64,000 nucleotides of DNA from Nematopogon swammerdamellus. Taxonomy: Eukaryota > Arthropoda > Insecta > Lepidoptera > Adelidae. A program made the translations under genes and the position numbers. The notes beneath the pieces are model-generated. The model saw nothing but the letters and a program-made list of their open reading frames with translations. It was not told the origin of the DNA and made no database searches. Location of the stretch: NCBI GenBank assembly GCA_946902875.1, contig OX336343.1, forward strand, positions 1,526,754 through 1,590,753. The letters run 5' to 3'. Shown in pieces: positions 9,201 to 21,200 of this stretch (positions within the stretch are counted from its first letter, which is position 1; each line of letters begins with the position of its first letter).

Positions 9201-12200
9201 GGCGGTAAGATTGTGATCTGGAAGACCAAACTTTCCCATGCAACTTCTTACTTCTTCATAGGTGTCTTGTCCTGTTGTGGTGCCTTTCATCGAGCGCAAG
9301 TCAAGTAGTTCCTCGATGACTACATAGTTATTGTTTACTCCCCTGACAAAAATTGCCAACTGCGCTGTATCTGAAATGTCTGTACTTTCATCGAGCGTAT
9401 TCAATTCGCGCACTTTGCGTATCAAATCGGCCGCCAAAACAGTATTTTGTAAAAAAGCAAGACATGGCGGGCCGGATTGACCGCTCCCTACGGCCCGTAT
9501 GTTGGACAGCCTTGATCTATAGTAATCTCTCAAAAGTTTGGAGCTCACCCCCAAGTCCGATTTCCGCTATGAACCGATTATATTCTTTGGGTTGAAGTGC
9601 CTGCCAAATACAGGCCTGTCAAATCACATTCCCATATCCATTTATTTTTTCGGATATCAAATACCTACCCATATCATACTAAAATAATAGTTTATTGAAC
9701 AATTATTTCATTGCATGGGTAGATATCGTAAAAAAAAAACAAATGGGTACGGGAACGTGATCAGTATCCATACACGCACACCCCTTCATCATCATCAGCC
9801 TGTATCGGTCCACTGCTGGACCTAGGCCTCTCCCAAGGCATACACCCCTTAGCGTAAAGTTACCTACTAATGAAAGATGTAGTTACTTGAGCTGGAAAAA
9901 AAACTAATCGCAGATCGTCCTTGCAGTCAGAACTTCAAAACAAAACCAAAATCTGTTTTTGATCTTGCTCTCAAGCTGTATTGTCAATCGACTGTAGGCG
10001 GTGTTATTATGTGGATAGTCACTAAATGATTGTAAAAATGACTATGAAAAAAAAAACCCTGCGAAGTTTCTTACCGGTTCTTCTTCGTGGGTGTAATCGA
10101 ATCGGATAGAACAAATTGTAACAAATTCGAGTACAGTCATGCTGTCTAATGAATGCTTAATAAACAATATACAATATACAGAGGGAACAAAAAAAAAACT
10201 TGAGCTGGGACCACTTCAAAGCAAATAAATGCTTTATTTTCAGGTAATTTGTCAACGAAGAATTCATACCCCTACTCCAAGCACAACTTCCAGCTGATGC
10301 TGCACCAGATGAAGCTGAGACAGATAGAGGCCGTGGAGCGGACGGAGAAGGCAAACATCAACCGTGCCAAGAGGAAGAAGCAACGCATTAAGAAGGAAGA
10401 GAAAGTCACCGCCAACAAGTTTACATGCAAACCTTGCAACCTGCCATTCCCCGATAAGGTAAACATGTTTATATATAGACTGTTTTTTTGGAAGACGGAG
10501 GAAAGTGACGTTTAGAGTGTTGCCAGTTTCTGGCAAATTTTAAATAGGCATGTAGTTGCTATCGATGCTTTTATCGATTGATTAACTAATGAAATGCTGT
10601 AAACTCTAATATTTACCTAATTGTGGATTTAATTGACAACATATTTATTAAGCTAAATCTAGCTAGAAAAATGTTAACTTGGCAGCGCCACAGGTAGCGC
10701 ATAATATGTGTGAAGGTGTGTCGTGTTCGTGTTGTGTAAAAGTCGATACTATTTTCATCAACTACAATCACTAGTGGTGCAAAGCGTGCAACACTCTAAT
10801 GTCAGTCAAACGTCAATTTACTCCGTCTTCCAAAAAAACAGACTATATGCCTACTAGCTTTGCCCGCGACTTCGGACTTATCACGCCATCTACCGGGTCC
10901 AATTGTATTTTCAAACCATCCCGGGACCCACACAAATATACACACAAAATTTCATCCAAATTGGTCCAGCCGTTTAGGTGGAGTTAGGTTACAAACACAC
11001 GTACAGAAGAATTATATATGTATATATAAGGATGGAGCTACAGATAGATAGATCGAAATTTCTTTATTGCTCCAATAAACAAACAACAGTACTAAGTACA
11101 TTAGAAAATTTACATAAGGTGCAAAGGCGGACTTATCGCTTACAGAGATTCTTACGATTCTTACAGTAAACCTATGGATGTTTGAGATTCGATTAATATA
11201 GTGGAATGTAAGTAGGTAGTATCAAAAGAGTTGAGCGTGAGAATTGAATTTTAGTGGACTACGACACAGCGCCGCGCGTGAGACACAGTGAGACGGTGAA
11301 GAATGTTTGCATTTGACAGCTTTTTTAATATATTTTGAAATAGTCTTCTAAGATTTATGCAAAATAATATTTTAGCAACGGGCGCGGCGCGCGTGCGTGC
11401 GGCACCCGTGCCACATCTGCGGGCAGCTGGTGCTGAGCCTGCGGCAGCAAGTGCGCGTGCTGCACGGCCAGCCGCGCGCGCACACGTGCCACGTCTGCGG
11501 CAAGGAGTTCCCCATCGTCGCGCGCCTGCGCAGCCATCAGTCAGTGTAACCTGGTTATACACGGTGTTGCAGGAGAGGCTGGTCGCGCACCGGGCGCGGC
11601 GTGCGTGCGTGCGGCACCCGTGCCACATCTGCGGGCAGCTGGTGCTGAGCCTGCGGCAGCACGTGCGCGTGCTGCACGGCCAGCCGCGCGCGCACACGTG
11701 CCACGTCTGCGGCAAGGAGTTCCCCATCGTCGCGCGCCTGCGCAGCCATCAGTCAGTGTAACCTGGTTATACACGGTGTTGCAGTTGCCCCCGTAATATT
11801 TTAACTGACATAAGGGGGTTATTCTATAGGTAAAACTAAATAACTTGTGTGAAGAAAAAGAAATTTTTTTCCATACAAATTTTTAATTTCATAATTTATG
11901 GAAAAAAAAATTTTTTTTCTTCAAATAAAAAAGTCGTAGAACAAAAGTTGTTCTATTTCACATACAGAATCACCCACTTTCGGGTTTTACGGTTGGGGTT
12001 GCAACACTGTGTATAAAGAAAGGAATTGAAAATGGCGGCATTTTACCGCTGTACAGTCGACATGCAATTTTTTATTTGCAAATTTTTGTCTTTGAACAAT
12101 TGCTTTATTTTCTTTAGACGGCAATACTGTGCCAGCGAGAGGAAAAAAGGAATGCCGCCATTTTCAATACCTTTCTTTAAATTACTATACTATAGTACGT

Positions 12201-15200
12201 TCAAACCTATCATATTCGTGAATTCGCTTCAGATTCAAATTCACATATTTATTTTTCCATAAAGAACACACAACATTTTATACAATATTTCATTCACACA
12301 AATGTTTAGCAATTCAATTCATAAGGAAGAATGACTGTAGTGTGTGAAATGGTTGTGGCTTCCAGTGTGAAGTGGCAGGTCCCGCCAATGCCCTGCTCCC
12401 AATACACACCACCCTTTGTGTGACCTTATTTCAGCCAGCAACACTAAAGCAGTGCTTCCTCCTGCAGGCTACTGCACACACCACACTTTGTGTGACCTTA
12501 TTTCAGCCAGCGACACTAAAGCAGTGCTTCCTCCTGCAGGCTACTGCACACACCACACTTTGTGTGACCTTATTTCAGGAGGCAACACTAAAGCAGTGCT
12601 TCCTCCTGCAGGCTACTGCACACACCACACTTTGTGTGACCTTATTTCAGCCAGCAACACTAAAGCTGTGCTTCCTCCTGCAGGCTACTGCACACACCAC
12701 GCTTTGTGTGACCTTATTTCAGCCAGCAACACTAAAGCAGTGCTTCCTCCTGCAGGCTACTGCACACACCACACTTTGTGTGACCTTATTTCAGCCAGCA
12801 ACACTAAAGTAGTGCTTCCTCCTGCAGGCTACTGCACACACCACACTTTGTGTGACCTTATTTCAGCCAGCAACACTAAAGCAGTGCTTCCTCCTGCAGG
12901 CTACTGCACACACCACACTTTGTGTGACCTTATTTCAGCCAGCAACACTAAAGCAGTGCTTCCTCCTGCAGGCTACTGCACACACCACACTTTGTGTGAC
13001 CTTATTTCAGCCAGCAACACTAAAGCAGTGCTTCCTCCTGCAGGCTACTGCACACACCACACTTTGTGTGACCTTATTTCAGCCAGCAACACTAAAGCAG
13101 TGCTTCCTCCTGCAGGCTACTGCACACACCACACTTTGTGTGACCTTATTTCAGCCAGCGACACTAAAGCAGTGCTTCCTCCTGCAGGCTACTGCACACA
13201 CCACACTTTGTGTGACCTTATTTCAGCCAGCAACACTAAAGCAGTGCTTCCTCCTGCAGGCTACTGCACACACCACACTTTGTGTGACCTTATTTCAGCC
13301 AGCAACACTAAAGCAGTGCTTCCTCCTGCAGGCTACTGCACACACCACACTTTGTGTGACCTTATTTCAGCCAGCAACACTAAAGCAGTGCTTCCTCCTG
13401 CAGGCTACTGCACACACTACACTTTGTGTGACCTTATTTCAGCCAGCAACACTAAAGCAGTGCTTCCTCCTGCAGGCTACTGCACACACCACACTTTGTG
13501 TGACCTTATTTCAGCCAGCAACACTAAAGCAGTGCTTCCTCCTGCAGGCTACTGCACACACCACACTTTGTGTGACCTTATTTCAGCCAGCAACACTAAA
13601 GCAGTGCTTCCTCCTGCAGGCTAATGCACACACCACACTTTGTGTGACCTTATTTCAGTCAGCAGCACTAAAGCAGTGCTTCCTCCTGCAGGCTACTGCA
13701 CACACCACACTTTGTGTGACCTTATTTCAGCCAGCAACACTAAAGCAGTGCTTCCTCCTGCAGGCTACTGCACACACCACACTTTGTGTGACCTTATTTC
13801 AGCCAGCAACACTAAAGCAGTGCTTCCTCCTGCAGGCTACTGCACACACCACACTTTGTGTGACCTTATTTCAGCCAGCAACACTAAAGCAGTGCTTCCT
13901 CCTGCAGGCTACTGCACACACCACACTTTGTGTGACCTTATTTCAGCCAGCAACACTAAAACGGTGCTTCCTCCTGCAGGCTACTGCACACACCACACTT
14001 TGTGTGACCTTATTTCAGCCAGCAACACTAAAGCAGTGCTTCCTCCTGCAGGCTACTGCACACACCACACTTTGTGTGACCTTATTTCAGCCAGCAACAC
14101 TAAAGCTGTGCTTCCTCCTGCAGGCTACTGCACACACCACACTTTGTGTGACCTTATTTCAGCCAGCAACACTAAAGCAGTGCTTCCTCCTGCAGGCTAC
14201 TGCACACACCACACTTTGTGTGACCTTATTTCAGCCAGCAACACTAAAGCAGTGCTTCCTCCTGCAGGCTACTGCACACACCACACTTTGTGTGACCTTA
14301 TTTCAGCCAGCAACACTAAAGCAGTGCTTCCTCCTGCAGGCTACTGCACACACCACACTTTGTGTGACCTTATTTCAGCCAGCAACACTAAAACGGTGCT
14401 TCCTCCTGCAGGCTACTGCACACACCACACTTTGTGTGACCTTATTTCAGCCAGCAACACTAAAGCAGTGCTTCCTCCTGCAGGCTACTGCACACACCAC
14501 ACTTTGTGTGACCTTATTTCAGCCAGCAACACTAAAGCAGTGCTTCCTCCTGCAGGCTACTGCACACACCACACTTTGTGTGACCTTATTTCAGCCAGCA
14601 ACACTAAAGCAGTGCTTCCTCCTGCAGGCTACTGCACACACCACACTTTGTGTGACCTTATTTCAGCCAGCAACACTAAAGCAGTGCTTCCTCCTGCAGG
14701 CTACTGCACACACCACACTTTGTGTGACCTTATTTCAGCCAGCAACACTAAAGCAGTGCTTCCTCCTGCAGGCTACTGCACACACCACACTTTGTGTGAC
14801 CTTATTTCAGCCAGCAACACTAAAGCAGTGCTTCCTCCTGCAGGCTACTGCACACACCACACTTTGTGTGACCTTATTTCAGCCAGCAACACTAAAACGG
14901 TGCTTCCTCCTGCAGGCTACTGCACACACCACACTTTGTGTGACCTTATTTCAGCCAGCAACACTAAAGCAGTGCTTCCTCCTGCAGGCTACTGCACACA
15001 CCACACTTTGTGTGACCTTATTTCAGCCAGCAACACTAAAGCTGTGCTTCCTCCTGCAGGCTACTGCACACACCACACTTTGTGTGACCTTATTTCAGCC
15101 AGCAACACTAAAGCAGTGCTTCCTCCTGCAGGCTACTGCACACACCACACTTTGTGTGACCTTATTTCAGCCAGCAACACTAAAGCAGTGCTTCCTCCTG

Positions 15201-18200
15201 CAGGCTACTGCACACACCACACTTTGTGTGACCTTATTTCAGCCAGCAACACTAAAGCAGTGCTTCCTCCTGCAGGCTACTGCACACACCACACTTTGTG
15301 TGACCTTATTTCAGCCAGCAACACTAAAGCAGTGCTTCCTCCTGCAGGCTACTGCACACACCACACTTTGTGTGACCTTATTTCAGCCAGCAAAACTAAA
15401 GCAGTGCTTCCTCCTGCAGGCTATTGCACACACCACACTTTGTGTGATCTTATTTCAGCCAGCAACACTAAAGCAGTGCTTCCTCCTGCAGGCTACTGCA
15501 CACACCACACTTTGTGTGACCTTATTTCAGCCAGCAACACTAAAGCAGTGCTTCCTCCTGCAGGCTACTGCACACACCACACTTTGTGTGACCTTATTTC
15601 AGCCAGCAACACTAAAGCAGTGCTTCCTCCTGCAGGCTACTGCACACACCACACTTTGTGTGACCTTATTTCAGCCAGCAACACTGAAGCAGTGCTTCCT
15701 CCTGCAGGCTGCTGCACACACCACACTTTGTGTGACCTTATTTGAGCAAGCAACACTAAAGCAGTGCTTCCTCCTGCAGGAGGAAGCTGCACACACCACA
15801 CTTTGTGTGACCTTATTTCAGTCAGCAGCACTAAAGCATGTTTGCCCCCACAGACTAGTGCACACGAACACGTTCAGCTTCCATTGCGACATGTGCCCGT
15901 ACAAGAGCAAGCACAAGTACTATCTGGTGATGCACATGCGCACTCACACCGGCGAGAAGCCGTACAAGTGCGACGCGTGCGACGCGACCTTCGTCAACCC
16001 GTCCAACCTCAACAAGCACCGGCTCACACACAGGGAGAAACAGTTTCAGGTATCAACGATCAAGTTGAGAGAGATTTTCGATGTGTTAACAGCTACATCG
16101 GGACCCTGAGACAGGCCTCACGCAGTCTATGTACTTGCGCGCGCTAACTACCTACCGCCCGGTGGACCGCCGGCGGTGTAATTCAGTAAAAATTCGTCAG
16201 CCGCGGGAAACATACCTACACGCTCGCCCACGCAAATGCGCGCAGCTGCAAAGCAATAATGCACTTTACACTCGATCGTTTAGGTAAATTTTCGCATGCA
16301 GTGATTGGCGACGTGAAACAATAGGCTATTAAAGCCGAAGGTATGGAACTTTTTCTATGGAGTGATTTATCTGTTACGAAGTAACTATTAAGTAATCTGT
16401 GCCTGAGGTTTATCGGGGCTGGAGTTAATTGCGATTTGGTAACAGTAACACTCACACTCACACACAAATTTTTTTTTATGGAACCTGACATAGTTGGTGA
16501 TGCCGGTCCATTAGGACCGTGGTGGTCTTGGTGCAGTGTCAGCGCTTCCCTTTGTTCGTGCTGGCTACATTGAAATGAACGGAAAACATTTACTATTTTC
16601 ATAGCCGCTTCGACCGACCTTAACATATTGCAAATAGTACGGTAAGGTACCTATAGCCGCTCTACAGTCTCTTCGAGAACCTAGGCCAGCCAAGATCGAC
16701 GCTGAACTCATATATGGAGAGAGCTTCGAAAACGTCACTGGAGGCATCCCACAGAATGTGGATAGGTAGAGAGAAGGAGGTCGAGAGTTGGACTAGTCTA
16801 GTCATCGCAGACTAGCTTCTTTTTTTTTTATGTAATCCGGTATGTGTGGCTGAGTTGGAGGGGCTAAGGCGCATGCTCCGACCAGCCAATATCACCTCCA
16901 AGAAGGTAGGTGCCATACCGGAGACTTCCCTGGATTGCTGCTTATACTGGACTAGAGGAGAACACAACCGAGGCTGCTATGCGGCCATCTTACATCCAGT
17001 ACGGTGGTACGAACCCAGTCGGCTACAATTTGAGCCTACCACCTAGTAAGGGGCAAGGCTGACGAGGGCTTGATGCGAGCCGAAACGTCACGCACACTGG
17101 AGAACTACACAGAGTGGCCGCTCGCTAGTCCCGACCTCGATTGACACACCCCTCTACTGCCAATATGCCTGGATATGTTCTGTAAAGCCATTTCAAGAAG
17201 TATAGCTTTATAATAGGTATACGGATAGTAGCGTGTGGGGCCGGTACTTAAAGTACCGTGTGGGGCCGGTACTTAAAAAGTACCGTGTGGGGCCGGTACT
17301 TAAAAAGAATAGCCCCACTGCATCTCTACCCATGCATGTCGTAAAAGGCGACTAAGGGATAAGAACAAGATGCCGTGCTAAAGGGCGACAGGCTCGCCAC
17401 CTCTCACCTTGGCACGGTACTTCCACCGAGTCATGCAGCAGGTGGGATTTCGTGCCTTACTTGCTGCTTGATCGATTGAATCTTGTTCGAATACTTTGCG
17501 AAACGTGGTGGTCGGTGTTGTGCTGTAATTTACCACAGTTCTTGCAGCACAACACTGATTACTCTGCTTACCCCGTTTTTCGGGATTCAGCGTGTGTGAT
17601 ATGTAGCTATATAAATCATTATGTCTTTGTTTGGCAGTGTACGCTTTGCGAGAAAGCGTTCAGGACGAGCACTGCGCTACGCGAGCACCACGAGGCCGCC
17701 CACATGAATCTGAAGCACACCTGCAAGTACTGCGGCCGAGACTTCTGCTACAAGTATGTACACACTTGTACACACACGCTGCATCCCAACAGTCGGCTCC
17801 GGGGTGTATTGGCCCAATTATCATAATGCCAAGAATGTAATGTCCAATACTCAAAACGTCTAGTGGTCTAAATGTCCATTTATCAATAGACCTAGCTGCC
17901 AAAACGTCTTAAGTGGTCAAAATTTTTAGTTATCTAAAGACCTAGTTGCCAAAACGTTTTAGTGGTCAAAATGTCCAGTGATCAAAACCCAAACCCAGTT
18001 GCCAAAAAGTGTTGAAAAGAGAGTACTTTAAAAGAATAGCCCCACTGCATCTCTCCCCGTGTATGTCGTAAAAGGCGACTAAGGGATATGACTCCCTTCT
18101 TATATTACTAGGGTTTAACTCGCCCGGGTTAACTGCACTGAATGAAAGGTCGGTCGAAACGGCTATGTAAATAGTTTGTGTTTTCCGTCCAGTTCAGTGT

Positions 18201-21200
18201 AGCCGGCACGACCGAAGGGAAGGCTGACGTGGCACCAAGTTCACCCGGTGTTATGGGCTGATATCACGGATGTTGTAGGTGATGTAGCAGACCGTGTCAG
18301 ATTCCAGAAAAAAAACACATGTTGCATCCCAACAGTCGGGAGGGAAGTCTCCGGTATGGCACCTACCTTCGCGAAGGTGATATTGGCTGGTCGGAGCATG
18401 TGCTTTGGCCCCTCCGACTCAGTCACCCATTCCGGATTACATAAAAAAAAAACAAAAACTGACTAAGCTAAGAGCAAGTAAAAAAAAAAATAAACCTGCT
18501 AAACTACTAACCTTCAGGTCGGACCTGCGCAAACACGAGATCCGCTACCACAACCGCATCAAGAAGGACTACATCGGCGGCGAGCCCACTTACAAGCAGG
18601 TGGAGAGGCTGACGCGCGCGACGGACGCCGCCGGCGACCCCGCCAAGTGGGTGGAGGTCCCCGTCGTCACCGCCCCCGCGCCGCCGGTCGTCCCCGTGTT
18701 TCCGCAGACAACACTCTACGCTTACCAGTTGCCTGACACTTTCATGCAACCTACACTGGGTGAGCTTTTTAGCGTTCCGTATCCGGTATGGGACCCTATT
18801 ACTAAACCTACGCCGTCTGTCTGTCTGTCTGTCTGTCCGTCCGTCCGTCCGTCCGTCTGTCTGTCCAAGGGCTGTATGTCTTGAACCGTAGTAGGTAGCC
18901 TGTTGAAATTTTCACAGAATATTTGTTATTATGGCCGATATAACAACAAATAATAAAAATAAGAAAAAGTAAAAAATTCACAGGGGTTCCCATAGAAGAA
19001 ACCAAAAAGTGTATGCGCGCGCCATCTACCGAAAAGGGTATGAAGCATTTTAACTAATCATGAATTTTATCTCATATGAAACATTTCATAAACACACCAT
19101 AGATTTTTGAGTTCATGCTTTACATAAGCTGGTTTGCACGTGAAATAAGTTAAACCTACCATGCCCGATACAGGAATATACCCAGTGAGCATTTTAACTA
19201 ATCATGACATTTAACTAATATGAAGCATTAGCAAAAATATCAAACACGCCATAGATGGAGTGAGTGGCGCTAGCCATGACATGGCGATACGGAACCCTCG
19301 GTGTGCGAGTTCGACTCGCACTTGCCCCTTACTAGGTGGTAGGCTCAAATTGTAGCCGACTGGGTTGCTACCACCGTACTGGATGTAAGATGGCCGCATA
19401 GCAGACTCGGTTGTGTTCCTCTCTAGTCCAGTATTGCCAGCAATCCAGGGAAGTCTCCGGTATGGCGCCTACCTTCTCGGAGGTCATATTGACTGGTCGG
19501 AGCATGCGCTTTGGCCCCTCCGACTCAGCCACCCATACCGGATTACATAAAAAAAAAACAAAAACTTATTTTTTGACCTGGATTGAGTGACCTCTTCGCG
19601 TATTTCCTTTTCCGTGTTCAATAGGAGGCAGTACTGCCTTGAAACGCACACGGGTTTGTTAATCTCTCTTTTTTTTCAAACTCGTATTAAAATTCAAGGC
19701 CTGTCTGTTAACTGAATCGGATATTCGTCTGGTCACTTATGAGCTTTGGTGGTTCATTAGTAGAGTTTAGAGGGCAGTGTATAAATTTTTCGATCTCATG
19801 GTCATGGGTTCGATTCCCCCTCGTGCAAGTAATTTTTTTTTTTACTTTTTTATGACCAGCATTGTTAGAGTAATAAAAATAGGTTATGGTTATTTTTTTT
19901 ATAACCACATTTAAACAAAATTATTATCGGAAGTACGCCTTGAATTGAACACGAGTTTGAAAAGGGACTTGCACAAACCCGTGTGCGGTTCAAGGCTGCC
20001 TCCGGCCTCGTATGACCCCTTCAGATAGGTCAGAGCACAAATTCAGACCAGCCAATATCACCTCTGAGAAGGCACTTTATCGCAGACTTTTCTTTGGTTT
20101 GCTGACTAAAGTCGTATTTTTAATCAGACGAAGTAAACTGACAGTAGCTAATGTCACTTTGCAAAATAATGTTGCCTTATTTAATGTAATAGTGATGTGC
20201 TACGATAAAATCTAAACTTTTTTATTGTTTGGCCATCTGCGATCATAAACAATACTTTTAGTATATTTTTTTGTTTTCTGGGTTTGGCATTAAGAGGCTG
20301 AAGTCCAGTGAGCCCGGTTCTAAATTTTAATGCATTGGACTGTTCATTTCGAGAGGTTGCGCCTTATTCCATTCTTACCTTACTAGGTGGTAGGGTTTTT
20401 CCCGGCCGGATTTCTACCACCGCACTGAATGATACGTTGGTCGAAACGGCTATGTAAATAGCTCGTGTTTTCCGTCCAGTTCAGTGTAGCCGACATGAAA
20501 TGAGGAGAAGCACTGACATGGCACCTAGTTCACCCGGTGTTATGGGCTGACATCAGATTCAGGGATCGGAATTAGGTAGTGTGATTTGGTACCAAAGTAG
20601 GTAAAGTTCGCGAGAGGATATAGGTAATATGGAGTTGTTAAAACCACCACTTTGTTTGGGAATTCTGAACATTTCCTGAGAAAATTTCAGGGACTGGATT
20701 TTTCTTCGGGATCGTATTTATTGACTAAATACAAGCTTCTTTTGTTCTTAGCTGATTTTCTCTAGAGTGGCCGGTTATGGAGATATAATTTTTTTCATAA
20801 ATTTTTATTTCTACTCAATTTACAGGAAAACCGGGGAAGATGTGATAAAATAATCTAAGAGTGTATCGAACTGCTTACAAAACAAGACCTAATTTGTTGT
20901 CGTACCATCATTGGTTCTCGATTTATACCTCGCCGCGATTCTGAATTATGCAGGACGGCATTTGTATGGAAAGCTCCGCCCCCTTTCCTGATTTAATTTC
21001 TCCAATGTTGATATTTTTCGTCTGAATCTTATTTCTAGAGGAAATATAAGACACTTTTATTCTTACACGTTTTTCAATAAAATCGATATTTCCGGAGAAA
21101 AAAAATCTATTTTTTTTTTCCAAAATGTTCTCGATTGGTGATGTTTTTGGCATATTCTTATTTCTAAACAAAATATAAGACACTTTTATTCTTAGACGTT

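Noticed and set aside
8874..9554. A host gene encoding a 226-residue protein
   Set aside because: It lies within hAT TIRs and an 8-bp duplication; the last part beyond 9514 is flanking DNA read in frame by chance.
11357..11796. ORFs of 134, 158 and 77 codons on both strands
   Set aside because: Shadows of GC-rich zinc-finger exon 4 and its duplicate.
12403..15853. CRISPR-like or satellite array
   Set aside because: There are no unique spacers; units are contiguous near-identical copies in a eukaryotic intron.
12416..16109. Reading frames of 402, 701 and 1085 codons as giant repeat proteins
   Set aside because: They are an artefact of a 72-bp (24-codon) tandem repeat open in several frames. 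The array is intronic, between exons 4 and 5 of a phase-consistent gene, and the frame merely runs on into exon 5.
18405..18884. A single 159-codon gene at exon 7
   Set aside because: The ORF only extends exon 7 into intron and a SINE; splice sites at 18518 and 18759 fit the gene model.
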